A stretch of DNA of 64,000 nt from Hansfordia pulvinata (taxonomy: Eukaryota > Ascomycota > Sordariomycetes > Xylariales), in the NCBI GenBank assembly GCA_006538405.1, contig BJKQ01000010.1, positions 558,001-622,000 of the forward strand. Direction: 5' to 3'. The translations under genes were made by a program, and so were the position numbers. Each line of letters starts with the position of its first letter. Within the stretch, counting starts at the first letter, position 1. A model generated the notes under the pieces. That model made no database searches. It saw nothing but the letters and a program-made list of their open reading frames with translations, and was not told where the DNA came from. Shown one piece after another: positions 10,796 through 21,196 of the stretch.

Positions 10796-12260
10796 CCCGT
10801 CCGGGTTCCCGCTCGTCTCCCGGCTCGGCCGCGAGGGGTCGTCGACTGGGAGAGCCGGCCGGCGTCGAAGGATTATGGGCCGCTCGCCGACGGGCGGCCA
10901 CTGCTTGCCACCACTCGAGGCAGTCGTATGAGGCGAGACACCCCCCCCGCGCCCCGATTCCCCGAAGGCGGCACGGATTACAACGGCTTTTCTACGCTGC
11001 CGCGGCGGCGCATGATTATTCGTCGGACCGGGGCCGCCTTGTGGGCATGACAAACCCCCTTTCTCGAGGACTAGCGAGCGACGCGGGAACTGGCCACGAA
11101 GCGGTTGCGAGCGGCGGGGCGCGCTGGCTACCTCCCCTTGGGACAGCCTCGCCGGCTCGCTCGCCACTGGGCGGTGGCAGTAGAATCTCGCGGTAGCGAG
11201 TCAGTATTCGGCGTGGCGTGGCGTGGCGTGGCGCTGTTCTGCTTCTGCTTCTGCTTCTGCCGAGGCTCGGTTCGGGTTCGCTGGCGGATCGGCCGGGGCG
11301 CTTCTCGTCTTGTCGGCGCCACCAGGAAGCGAGGAAGCGCTTAGACAGAGGCGGAGGTTCAGCCAGCATCGGCTCGCTTGAAGAGAAAAGCTGGCTCAAG
11401 CCTTTACAAAGCCTCTAAGCCCGTAGCTCGAGCGCGTGGTCACGAGGACTTTTTGGCCCGACAGCACGACCGCGCGATGATTCCCGAGAGGGCGGCGCAC
11501 CGCGCGAAATGCGTTACGGGCCGGCACTACTCGATCGACTCAAGTCGTGGCTTCTCTCTGGGTTGGGAGATGGTTTGACGGCCAGACGAGACACGGGCGG
11601 GAAATGGCAGAGGCGAAGCTTGGACTCGGGCTTTTGTTTTCTCCGCCACCCTCGACGATCGCAAGCTGACACATTGTCGGACATGGCAAACTTTCGCGAC
11701 CGCCTCCTCCCAGCAGAGGGGGAGACGCTGACACTGGGCCTGGGAGTATAGCCCGAGTCTACAAGGGCCGGGAGGTCAGTGGGCAACAAGGCAGCCGTGG
11801 ACTGTGTGTCTCTGCTGACGCCAGACATGGCCCTCTTCGACTTTCTCATCCTCCGCCACATCACGAGGGCGGCAGTGGCACCGGATCAGGCAGAACGGTG
11901 GCTGCCCGGTAGTGATCGCCGGCGGGCCGCTCGCCGCCCGTTGAGGTACCTAGTCCGAGACGTTTCTATGCCGGCACAGGGGCTGCGAGTCCAGGCGAGG
12001 CCTGGCGATCTCGATCACCGCCGCTCCTTTGGGCACGTGGAACTTGAGGGCAGGCAAAGGGCGCTGTTTATACTTGATTCGTCTATTATGTTGAGGTTTG
12101 TCGTTCTCACCAGCACGTCGTCTACATCTAATCCGGTAGTATCCACCAACGCCTCCCCCGCCTGTCCACCGCTCGACAACGACGTCTAGTGCACGCTCGC
12201 ATAGTGTCCGAGCCCTGGCCCCCTTCCCCCCTGATGTCAACACAAGAGGCTCGAAAGCCT

Positions 12261-12304
<44 letters not shown>

Positions 12305-12420
12305 AAAATGAGAAGACAGCCCCCGAATGATGCTGCTCAGCAACCCCGTCGCTTCTATCCCGATCCACGCGTATTGCCCTTCGCCCTGTGAGACACAGAT
12401 CAAAAGGAAAAAGACAGGAA
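10796..12420. other. Intergenic, no supported gene
   Basis: GC-rich spacer. It contains a GGCGT pentamer repeat (about 11209-11233), a CTTCTG hexamer repeat (about 11239-11259), GGTACCTAG (11945-11953) and a GA dinucleotide tract (12264-12301) just past the 3' end of the RTA1-like gene. Open frames on both strands overlap each other and none is convincing. Confidence 0.5.
12264..12301. repeat. GA dinucleotide repeat
   Basis: About 18 uninterrupted AG units, 120 nt beyond the stop codon of the minus-strand RTA1-like gene, so probably in or beyond its 3' UTR. Confidence 0.9.
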
Positions 12421-13683
12421 TCAAAAACCACGCTGCTCCATGGCATACGACTCGTCAACGGCGTCCTCGCCGGCGAGCGGCTGGTGCTGCTGCTGGCCCT
12501 TGACCCCCTCGCCGCCAGCGGCCCCCCTTTGCGCCGCCAGCGCCAGGATCGAGGGGTGCCGCCACAGGAACGCCGCCATGGTGGCCAGCATGGGCACCGC
12601 GTCAAAGACGTAGATGGGCCACTCGGTGGACATGAGGTAATCCGCGGGGCCACTGCTGCCGCCGCTGCTGCCGCTGCTGCTGCTGCTGCTACCGACGCCG
12701 CCGGACCCCGAGGGGCTGTACTCGAGGCAGCGGATGATGTTGCGCAGCAGCACGCACGCCGACGTCGCGTACAGCATGTACATGACGGTCTCCCAGGGCA
12801 CCGCGGCCACGGCCGCGCGCCCGCCCCCGCTGCTGGCGTACCGCCGGAAGCGCAGGTGGAACGCCGCCGAGGCCGCGACGAAGAGCAGGAACATGAGGAT
12901 CTGGAAGACCAGGCCGGCCAGGATGCAGCGCTCCCCCGTCACCGCGGACGAGCCGTCGCCCCTCCCCCCGTGGCCAGCAGGCCCGCGCCGGCCCCCTGCA
13001 TCAGGAAGCTGACCACGTCGGCGGTCACGAAGACGCCCGTGATCCAGCGGGCGGGGACGGGGCAGGCCCGGGTGGTGCCCGACGGGTCGACGGCGCGGAT
13101 GACGCGGGACAGGGTCATGTAGAGCGAGGCGGCGAAGAGCACGGGCGCGAGGAGGAGGAGGGTGGACTGTGGGGTGGGGGTTTGCCTGGTCAGTCTTATT
13201 CTTCTCTCTTCTTCTTCTCTTCTTTCTGATTCTGCTTCGCTCGTCTGTTCGCTTCTCTTCGGGTCCGTGATCTGGGAAATGTGGTGTTGTGGCAACCGCC
13301 ACCCGCTGCTGCTGCTGCGCTGATAGAACTCACCTGCATGATATAAGGCCCCAGTTCACCCGTCTGGTTGTACGCCAGGGCTCTGCCCACGTAGCCGAGG
13401 ATCTCGACTGCCGTGCCACACCCGGGATAAAATGTCAGCCAACAACACTCCGGGCTTCTCTCCTCGGGATTGATAGGTACCCCAGGTACATGAGGATGAG
13501 GGGTCTCGACTTACACAACCCGCCAATGACAAAGGGGATGCAGAACCAGGAGCGGCGCTTGACCATGACCCAGACGTGCGGCGCCGTGGCCAGGGCGAAG
13601 AGGGCGACAAAGGTGCCGGCGGCGCCGACGTTGGGGATGTACCTCCACAGCGGGTAGCCGTTGTGCGTCTCGAGGGTCGGCAT
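12421..13683 (-). CDS. RTA1-like membrane protein (apparent frameshift)
   Basis: Member of the fungal RTA1/RSB1 family, seven-helix membrane proteins linked to resistance to toxic lipids and azoles and to sphingoid-base movement. Exons are 13683-13515, 13407-13334 and 13166-12421; the introns are 107 and 167 nt, both with GTRAGT-type donors. Family hallmarks are the N-terminal Tyr-Pro-Leu-Trp-Arg-Tyr-Ile-Pro, EILGYVGRALAYNQTGELGPYIMQ split as two exon pieces, VLFAASLYMTLSRVIR, and the later helix containing GLVFQILMFLLF. The conserved RNIIRCLEYSPSG and EWPIYVFDAVPM segments follow. About 329 residues. Oddity: the frame changes at the G6 run on the coding strand (C6 on + at 12964-12969); one more G makes a continuous protein. 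A Ser/Gly-rich loop is encoded around 12650-12700. Confidence 0.9.
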
Positions 13684-15702
13684 GGCTGGCGGCGTCGGCT
13701 TGTGGCTGTGGATGCTGTGCTGGGACTTGCTCGGGGCTCGGAGGCTGACAAGTTGAGACCAGACCAGGCAATACTATGGGTCGACAAGTTCCGGTTTCCA
13801 AACAGCCCAAAGAGCCAGGATCGAGTGTGTATCGAGCGACGAATTGCAGTATAAGAGTCGACGCGAAGTCGTGAGATTCGGGGGGTCACCTGCAGACTTG
13901 ATGACTCAAGAAGAAGAAAGGGGGAGTAGGGCTTGCGTTGAACCCTTCCACTCCCAAGGGGACCGAGGGCCTCAAATAGTACGTCGACCCGAAAAACAAC
14001 ATCTCGACCCGAGATTGAATGCAAGCAAACAGAGCTCAAGTTGGACCACAAGCCCTATCTGCGGACAAGGCGCCTCGATCCTGACTGCCGCCGTCAGGGG
14101 TCAACGCCACGACGGGGCTCGTAGCGCTTCGTAACGCCGTCGTAACGACGTCGTACGCTCGTACGCTGCAAACCCCGGACGGGGCCCGCGTCGTATACGG
14201 CGGGTCGTGGCTATAGCGTACGGATAGAGAGACGACAACCAACGGCGGCTCCCACTTGCTACTTCATTGCTGTCTTGGCGGAGGCCTGACGCCCGCGGAC
14301 GTCTCGATGGTTTCTGCTCTCGACTATGCGTAGCTCTGGGCGTAGGGAGTCCGAGTTGAAACTGTAACTTAGGTAGCCATATAGCTTGGACTTGACCTCG
14401 CTGGCAGCTCATCGTCGAATGTCGTCGACTTCGGGGTCTTGCCACGAAGAGAGAGTCTTCACGAGGCGATGGACCCGGCTACGCGGCTGTCCGTTCCCTG
14501 CCGGGCCGCGAGACACCCATCCCTACTAGCCAACCGTGAGCTGATGAGTCTCCAAAAGCCCGCGTGGCTCAGCCCCCGTTCCTCGCCGGCGTCAGTAGGT
14601 AGTCTGGATCCCCGCCAGCGTGGTTGAAGGCTGCCGCATGTCTGCAGGGGACTGTGCTCGCGTATGTCGAGAGGAGGCGTGGTGGATACCTCCAGGGCCC
14701 CAAGTCCATGTCGGCTCGAGCCGAAGACACCGCACCATGGTGACCATACCCTAATCCATTCGCCGCGAGAAGGGCGGGACTGCGGCCCCGTGGCTGGACA
14801 TACGAGTGAGGGAGGCATGGAGATATCACAACTGACGGGAGCTGCATGTATGCTTGCTGCTGCGCCTCGAACGCAGACTGGTAACTGCAGGGCACTAGAG
14901 AACAGACAGACAGACAAACAGTACAGGACAAAGCTTCTGCCTAGAGGGACGCGTGTCGACGCGGAAAGCGTGTGCTTGCTACTTGCAAGATGAACGGGGG
15001 GGCGTTGGAGTGAGGTTACAAAAAGGGCGTGGGCATGCACACTGCGCCTCACGATCGGGTCCAGTCAGGCTCGGATACATGTCGTATACTCGTTTACTCG
15101 TTTACTCGTTTACTCGTTTAGAGAGTCCTCGTTTACTCGGTTGCACTCGTATCGTACATATGGGCCATGCGAGGCGCGAGGTGCTGCATGCATCAAATAG
15201 GTCCAGAACTGCATCAATGTAATTGGAAGCAGGAACGCAGAGCCTAAAAGCGGGTCTTCTAGAATGCCCGAAGTGTGACTGGCTGCTCGCCTCCGTCGGC
15301 GGGTACGAGGCGGTACGAGCCCCTTTACGAGAAAGCCAGTCTCCCGTCTCCCAACCGCCACCGCCGACCAACGACGCGTCGTCGTCGCAGCTTAAACTTT
15401 TCCTGCAGACCCTTTTTCGTACATCGCGTGCGCGTACGAGGTGCGATCCCGACTACGAGCCCTTCACGCCTTCAGCATCCCGCCGCTCATCGCATCCCGC
15501 CTCGCCAGTCGACTCGTGCCCGGCTGCTCGACCCCGACCGACCGCTGCACGACTGCGGCCCAGCCACGGCTCTGCTCCGGTCCGCATTGGCCCCCCAGCC
15601 GAGCCCTGTCCCGCCCCCTCCCCCGACGACGCCTCCCGTCGCCGCCGCCGCCGCCGCCGCCCACGCGCCTCGAGCCTCGAGCCCAGTCTCGTCTCCGGCA
15701 TC
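13684..15702. other. Intergenic, no supported gene
   Basis: Divergent upstream region of the RTA1-like gene and the Zn2Cys6 regulator. It holds the ACTCGTTT tandem repeat (15088-15119), GTACGAG elements near 15303, 15313 and 15434, and a long C-rich leader (15440-15700) that probably belongs to the regulator. The ORFs present lack recognisable features. Confidence 0.5.
15088..15119. repeat. 8-bp tandem repeat ACTCGTTT x4
   Basis: Four exact tandem copies of ACTCGTTT, followed by a diverged fifth copy at about 15128-15138. The unit shares ACTCGT with the dispersed ACTCGTAC motif seen elsewhere in the window. Confidence 0.85.
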
Positions 15703-17067
15703 ATGAGCGAGGCGCCTTCTGGCAGGGCCACCCGCCGCCCTCATCCCAAGGTCCGCAGTGGCTGTCGCACCTGCAAGGCCCGGCGAGTCAAGGTGCGTCC
15801 CCCGTTGTGCTTGCGTCCCTTCTGTCGGGACGGGACCATCATCTGTGCTGAGCTGAGCTGACCGCCAACTCGTCTCCCAGTGCGACGAGGCCCGGCCGAC
15901 GTGTAGCAACTGTCTGAGGTGAGTCTTGGTCCCTTCTTTCTCTCTCTCCCCTCCCCCTTCCCCTCTTCCTCCCATCTCGCCAGCCTGCTGCGTCTGGGTA
16001 TGGGAACCTTGGGGCTGACCCGGCATCTCCAGACGCGGTGATGCCTGCGAGTTCTTCCTCCAGGGCACCGGCCCCAGCTCCCGGCCGACCGTCACAACCC
16101 CCAGCCAAGGCGAAGCCCACACGCCGTCGCCGCGGCCCGAGCAGTACGACCCCAACGGCAACGGCATGTTCAGCCTGCTCGACATGGAGCTGCTGCACCA
16201 CTTCATCACGTCCACGTGCCTGACCTTCTCGACCGACCCGGCCATCCGCGTCCTGTGGCGCATCGACGTGGTGCAGATGGGCCTCCGCCACCCGTTCCTG
16301 CTCAAGACCCTGCTGGCCCTCGCCGCCCTGCACCTGGCGCGCACCCAGCCCGACCGCAGCGCCATGCTCGTGGACCAGGCCATGATGTACCAGACGACGG
16401 CCTCGTCCATGGCCCTGCCGCTGCTGTCCAACATCCCCCCGAGGCCACCACGCCCATCTTTGTCTTCAGCAGCAACATGCTGCTGCTGGCCTTTGCCAGC
16501 CCCAAGCAGTCGGCCGACGCGTTCGCGCCGTCCCCCGGCGGCCTCATGCCCGACTTCTTCTCGCTGCTGCGCGGGGTCCGCACCATGCACGAGGTCGACA
16601 AGATGCAGTCCGACCCCAACTCCTTCTCGGCCGCCTTCTCGCGCGGCGGGCAGGAGACGAGCCGCATCTGGGACATGAAGTGGCTCAACCACGAGGCGCT
16701 GCTGGGCCTCGAGAACAAGGTCCGCTCCTCCGTCATGGACCAGACCAAGGCCGGCGTCCTGCTGCGGGCCGTCGAGGAGCTCAAGCGCTGCTACCACCTG
16801 GTCTACGAGAACGACTACGGCGACGACCACCGCGTGCGCGCCGTCGTCATCTGGCTGTTCAAGGCCGAGGACGACTTTGTGCGCCTGCTCGAGCAGCAGG
16901 ACAGCGAGGCCCTGTGCGTGCTGACCTTCATCTGCGTCCCGCTGCACCGCCTCGGCTACCACTGGTGGCTCGACGGCTGGGGCCGCCACCTGCTCAACCG
17001 CATCTACCAGGTCCTTCCCCCAATGTACCGGTCCTGGATCCGCTGGCCGATTGAGGAGATTGGCTAG
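15703..17067 (+). CDS. Zn2Cys6 transcription factor (apparent frameshift)
   Basis: Nuclear DNA-binding regulator. Exons are 15703-15792, 15881-15918 and 16033-17067. Both introns interrupt the zinc cluster, a common layout, with GTGCGT and GTGAGT donors. The binuclear cluster reads C-x2-C-x6-C-x6-C-x2-C-x6-C across residues 20-47 (CRTCKARRVKCDE..CSNCLRRGDACEF). The rest resembles the UPC2/sterol-uptake-control-like group: LLDMELLHHFITSTCLTFS, then HPFLLKTLLALAALHLA and a C-terminal WWLDGWGRHLL. About 387 residues. Oddity: the frame changes at the C6 run 16435-16440; a seventh C gives Asn-Ile-Pro-Pro-Glu-Ala-Thr-Thr and an uninterrupted protein to 17067. Target genes cannot be inferred. Confidence 0.9.
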
Positions 17068-17806
17068 GAGCCACAGGGGCAAGGTCCAGTGGCCATGGTC
17101 TGGGAGTTTGGAGGACCATCGGAGCCACTAGAGGCTTCCGAGGACCATTGAAGGCCATAGAGGGCCACTGGAGGCCACCAAAGGCTACTGGATACGAGCC
17201 TAGTCGGCCAGGCCGTTGCGAAAAGTGATTGTTTTCCTGTGGATAAAAGTATGCAACGAAGGGGCAGTAATTCGGAGTCAGACTGTTAATTAGTGCGAAG
17301 GGTCTGGACGCGCGAAGAGAGAATGCAGTGGAGGGAAACACATTGATGGATGGTCATGCATGCATAAAAGTCGACGGCCCGGATGGATACAGAATACAAG
17401 TTCCCACGCGAGTCAGGTCAACGCAACTCGGCATTATCTATCGTCCATATCTCGTTTATATCTATTTCATCTATCTGTGTCTGATGATAGCCGGCAGCCC
17501 ATTTGCGTACTCGTTGTAAGCAAGGCCCCGAGAGTGTGGCCTAACCGAATCTGGCCGGACCCTGACGTAGGGGATTTGCCGTCTTTTTCTTAGCCCGGCC
17601 AATTGTTCTGTTCGTCCATGCAGACGACGGTACTCGTCGTACTTACCTACCTTACCTAACGTACCTACGTATTCACCACCGTCACCACCATCACTCCTCC
17701 GCCCAACATCACAACACCACGTGCACCCCCTCAAGTCTCCCCTTCGTCCCACCGAGCGCGCACCGCCACCGCGCCCACCGCGCCGCCCTCGAGCCGACGC
17801 CCCGCC
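17068..17806. other. Intergenic, no supported gene
   Basis: Begins with an imperfect repeat of GGAGGCCAC-like units (about 17070-17190) in the 3' flank of the regulator. An AT-richer stretch with TATC/TATT (17420-17500) and a TACCTACCTTACCTAACGTACCTACG motif cluster (17644-17669) follow. The final 100 nt are the C-rich leader of the LETM1-like gene. Confidence 0.55.
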
Positions 17807-19078
17807 ATGGCCCTCGCTCCCGGCCTGCGCGCCTCGTCGCGCCTCGCACCAGGCCCCCCGACCGCCGCCCTGTGCCTCGCGGCCCGCGCCGCCGCGGCTC
17901 CCTCGAAGCGCCTGAGCCGCCGCGCAGCAACCTCGACGACGACGACGACGCGGAGGCTCTACTCGGCCGCTCCCGACAAGAGGAGCAGCACAACCCCTCC
18001 TCCTGCTGCTGCTGCTGCCGCTGCTGCTCCTCCAGTACCGCAGCCGCAACAGCCGCAGTCCTCGCCGTACCGCCTTACCCCCATCATCATGCCCGGCAGC
18101 CAGCCGCCCGCGGCCGCCCCCGCAGCTGCCGGCGGCGCCGCCCTCCAGACCTTCCCTCCGACCCTGAACCCGCCCGCCAGCACCCGCCCGCCGCCCCTCG
18201 CCGTCCCCGAGCGCGACCCGGACGGCTCGCGCTTCGCCTACTGGTTCTCCGTCGGCAAGGCCTACATGGCCTTCTACAAGGCCGGCCTGCGCGCCGTCGT
18301 CATGACGAACCGCAAGCTGGTCCGCGCCCTGCCCCCTTCCCCTTCCCCTTCCCCGGACGCCGCCGCCGCTCCCCAGCAGACACAGGCGACCACGGCCTGC
18401 CGCGCCGACGCGCTCCTGCGCGCCCGCACCCGCACCGACCTGGCCCGCCTTCCCATCTTCGGCCTCATCATCCTCGTCTGCGGCGAGTTCACGCCCCTCG
18501 TCGTCGTCCTCGTCGCCCCGCGCCTGACCCCGCTGGCCTGCCGCATCCCGCGCCAGGTCGACCTGATCCGCCGCCGCGCCGAGGCCCGCCGCTCCGCCAG
18601 CCTCAAGGCCCTGCACGCCAAGCTGCGCGAGGCCGCCGCGACCTCCGCCTCGGAGCAGCAGCAGCAGCCGGACGAAAAGACCGCCGCCGCCGCCCGCGAC
18701 AACCTGCTCCGCACCCTGGCGCCGGCGCACGTCTGCCGCGCCCTGGACCTGGGCTCCCCGCTGTGGGACAGGCTGGGCCTGGACGTTCCCGGCGCCGGGC
18801 GCCGCGCCGCCGCCGCGCTGAGGGCCCTGGCGCGCGACGACGAGGCCATCCGCTCCGACGCCTCCGGGCGGGGCGTCTCCGGGCTCGAGGACGACGAGGT
18901 CGCGCTGGCCTGCGAGGCCCGCGGCATGGACGTCCGCGGCGCCGACCCCGACGAGCTGCGCATCGCCCTCGCCTTCTGGATCGACGCCACGACGGGGCCC
19001 CGCGCCGCCCGCGACGGCGAGGACGGCCGCGTCCGCGCCGCCGAGCGCATGCTCTGCGGCCTGGAGCCGTGGGTATGA
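17807..19078 (+). CDS. LETM1-like (ribosome-binding-like domain) mitochondrial protein
   Basis: Single-exon gene of 423 codons with start context CGCCATGG. LETM1/Mdm38 family proteins sit in the mitochondrial inner membrane, acting in K+/H+ exchange and mitoribosome docking. The first 55 or so residues are Ala/Arg/Ser-rich with few acidic residues (a likely matrix-targeting presequence ending near RRLYSAAPDK). A Pro/Ala/Gln linker leads to AYWFSVGKAYMAFYKAGLRAV. A hydrophobic segment, LPIFGLIILVCGEFTPLVVVLVAPRL, corresponds to the family's conserved membrane region. A charged helical C-terminal half ends with DPDELRIALAFWI, the LETM1-type RBD motif. No EF-hands are seen, so it resembles the shorter fungal paralogues rather than full-length LETM1. 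Confidence 0.82.
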   Translation: MALAPGLRASSRLAPGPPTAALCLAARAAAAPSKRLSRRAATSTTTTTRRLYSAAPDKRSSTTPPPAAAAAAAAPPVPQPQQPQSSPYRLTPIIMPGSQPPAAAPAAAGGAALQTFPPTLNPPASTRPPPLAVPERDPDGSRFAYWFSVGKAYMAFYKAGLRAVVMTNRKLVRALPPSPSPSPDAAAAPQQTQATTACRADALLRARTRTDLARLPIFGLIILVCGEFTPLVVVLVAPRLTPLACRIPRQVDLIRRRAEARRSASLKALHAKLREAAATSASEQQQQPDEKTAAAARDNLLRTLAPAHVCRALDLGSPLWDRLGLDVPGAGRRAAAALRALARDDEAIRSDASGRGVSGLEDDEVALACEARGMDVRGADPDELRIALAFWIDATTGPRAARDGEDGRVRAAERMLCGLEPWV

Positions 19079-19548
19079 TGCGCGCGCGCGTCCGTGTGTG
19101 TAAGAGTATGTATGGATAGAGACAGGGTCAGGGAGCCCAGGTCGTCTCAGACGAGCGAGCTTGTTGGAAAGTAAAAAATGGGAGAACAAAGAAAGGGATG
19201 GCCAAGAGTAGGCGGCGCTGATGTGGGAGAATGAGGGGGGGATAGAAGAGCCGCTTGCGGGCGTGTTGATCTCTAACTTAGACGACAAGAAATACCCAGA
19301 TAGACCGCTGTGTCCCCGAGCTGAGTTGGCTGCCATGACTTGCGCCTGGTGATGCCCGGATGCTCTTTTCTAAAAACCGCCCCAGCTGGAAGCAACATCC
19401 TTCCGAGACAAGCAGCTTCACTTCTATCCATTCTGCACGTTCTCCAAGTACCGCAGATGCGCGGTCCTGCTGGCATCGCGTTCAGATCCCTTTCGTTTGT
19501 GATTCTATAACCCGTATCTCGTTGGGCATCAAGACACCCGACCCCCCT
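19079..19548. other. Convergent 3' flanks
   Basis: Short spacer between the LETM1-like gene and the converging secreted-protein gene. No gene or structured element is seen. Confidence 0.6.
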
Positions 19549-20163
19549 TCACGACCCTCCTTTCTCGACCCTCCCGACCTCGAGGGCCCTGACCTCACCA
19601 TCCGGCGCGACCGAGACCGAGGCCGGCTCGAACGTGGCCGGCTGGAAGACGACGTCCTCCGCAGGCACGCCGTACGCGCGGGCCACCTCCCCGACCCACT
19701 GCGCCGTCTTTTCCTTCCACACCCCGTCCATCTTCTCCGCCGCCGCGTACGCCCGGTGCACCTCGACCCTCTTGTCCGCGAGCTCCCGGAGGTCCCAGTG
19801 AAGGATGCCGGCCGCCTCCCTCGCCGCCCTCCTCTTCTCCTCCCAGCCCTTCCCGCTCAGCGGCGCCTCCAGGCTGTGCCTCTCGGCCGCCGTGACCACG
19901 ACGACGACGCCGGCGTCTCCGCGCGGGTGCCGCCGCCCGCTAAACGTCGCGACCCACGTCTCCGGGCCGCTCCGCACCTCCCCCACCGGCCCGGCGCGGA
20001 TGGTTTCCCCGTCCAGGCAGCCGTACTGCACCGAGTTCTGGCTGTCCGCTTTGTTCAGCGGCCAGTGCGTCCGCGCCCTCTCGCCCCAGGTACCCCCGCC
20101 GGCGAGCGCGGGCGACGCGGCGGCCAGCGCGGACAGCAGGAGGGCTGCTGTGTCGAAGCGCAT
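19549..20163 (-). CDS. Secreted protein of unknown function
   Basis: Single-exon gene, 204 residues. I do not recognise the family. The N-terminus is a textbook signal peptide (MRFDTAALLLSALAAASPALA, with probable cleavage after Ala-Leu-Ala). The mature part has only one Cys, so it is not a disulfide-rich effector. It contains WVATFSGRRHPRGDAGVVVVVTAAERH, a likely beta-strand pair, and an amphipathic Arg/Glu/Ala helix. The C-terminus is acidic and hydrophilic, with no anchor or retention signal. The start at 20163 is chosen because the signal peptide begins there and a TATAAAAG element lies about 75 nt upstream. The longer open frame upstream would bury the signal peptide. Confidence 0.7.
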   Translation of the reverse strand: MRFDTAALLLSALAAASPALAGGGTWGERARTHWPLNKADSQNSVQYGCLDGETIRAGPVGEVRSGPETWVATFSGRRHPRGDAGVVVVVTAAERHSLEAPLSGKGWEEKRRAAREAAGILHWDLRELADKRVEVHRAYAAAEKMDGVWKEKTAQWVGEVARAYGVPAEDVVFQPATFEPASVSVAPDGEVRALEVGRVEKGGS

Positions 20164-21196
20164 TCTTCCAATCCCTTTCCTCTTGGTCGTAGTGAAGATG
20201 AAAAAAAAAAAAGGGAGCCTCTTAAGGAGATGATTTTCTTTTATATCCGGCAACGAGAGAGCTGTGACCCTGCTGTGAGGCGCAGATTGGGTTCTGAGAT
20301 TTGGTGAGTCAAGTCGGTGCCACCGAGCCTCCCTTTTACCCCTCAGACCATCTGTAGACCTCGCCAGACCCTCCTCTCTTATAGCTCCCTCCCTGCGGTG
20401 GTTGCCATGCCCTTCTGGCCTGGGCAGCGCTCGCTTAGGATACATTTTGCCTCTTTATTTCAGATTGCCGTCGAGTTAGCTTGCTCTTGCGGGGTAGGCT
20501 GACTGCATGTGCAGCCGGCTCTCGCTCAAGACAGCGCCTTTCGAGCGTAGTTGACGGCCAAGTCTTGGAAGAGAATTCTCAATTAGCTTGGCACTGCAGG
20601 CAAACTCGGGCAGCCAGGACCCTCATCAGACACAAACAGGCTGCTCGCTCTCGAATCTTTGTCGACTTACAGCTTCCAGCCTCGCGGCTTCATGCCGATT
20701 CGCTGGCTGCTGGCTGCACCGGCGCCCGTAGATAGTCTGTGAATAATTTTTCCCTTGTATACCTACCTAGACTTTGGAGACATTGGCATGGTCCTGCAAT
20801 TTGAAGCAGCTGTCACAAAGCATAACACCAGTTGCAACCAGAACCAGCTGTAACGCACGCCGGGTCGCCGCTGAAGAAATCGCCGACGACCCTCGCCCCT
20901 CAGAATCCCTTGCCGGTGAAAACGACGTGCCGATTTGCGCCTTTCCGTTTTTTCCCTATAAATGAAGCATAACAACGCCGCCCACCAAGCCCGTTGCCGG
21001 GTCATTTTCCTTCCAAACGCTAGAGCACCTTACTCCTGTCGCTGGTGTATCAAGAAAGCACCCAGTCCCTAGACTCCGCCTTGACGCAGAGAACAGGAAC
21101 GCGCAGCCCGCACTGAGTCAAATGCTCCGATTTGCATAGGTCTTTGTTCAGGATCCCGCCTACTCATCATGGGGCCTGTTGGCAAACACGCTCAAT
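20164..21196. other. Intergenic, no supported gene
   Basis: Upstream region of the secreted-protein gene and 3' flank of the Nab3-like gene. A pyrimidine/purine tract and TATA element lie near 20200-20250, and ACCTACCTAG near 20761-20770. No supported coding region. Confidence 0.55.
20238..20245 (-). promoter_or_regulatory. TATA-like element of secreted-protein gene
   Basis: TATAAAAG on the minus strand about 75 nt upstream of the start codon at 20163. Confidence 0.55.
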
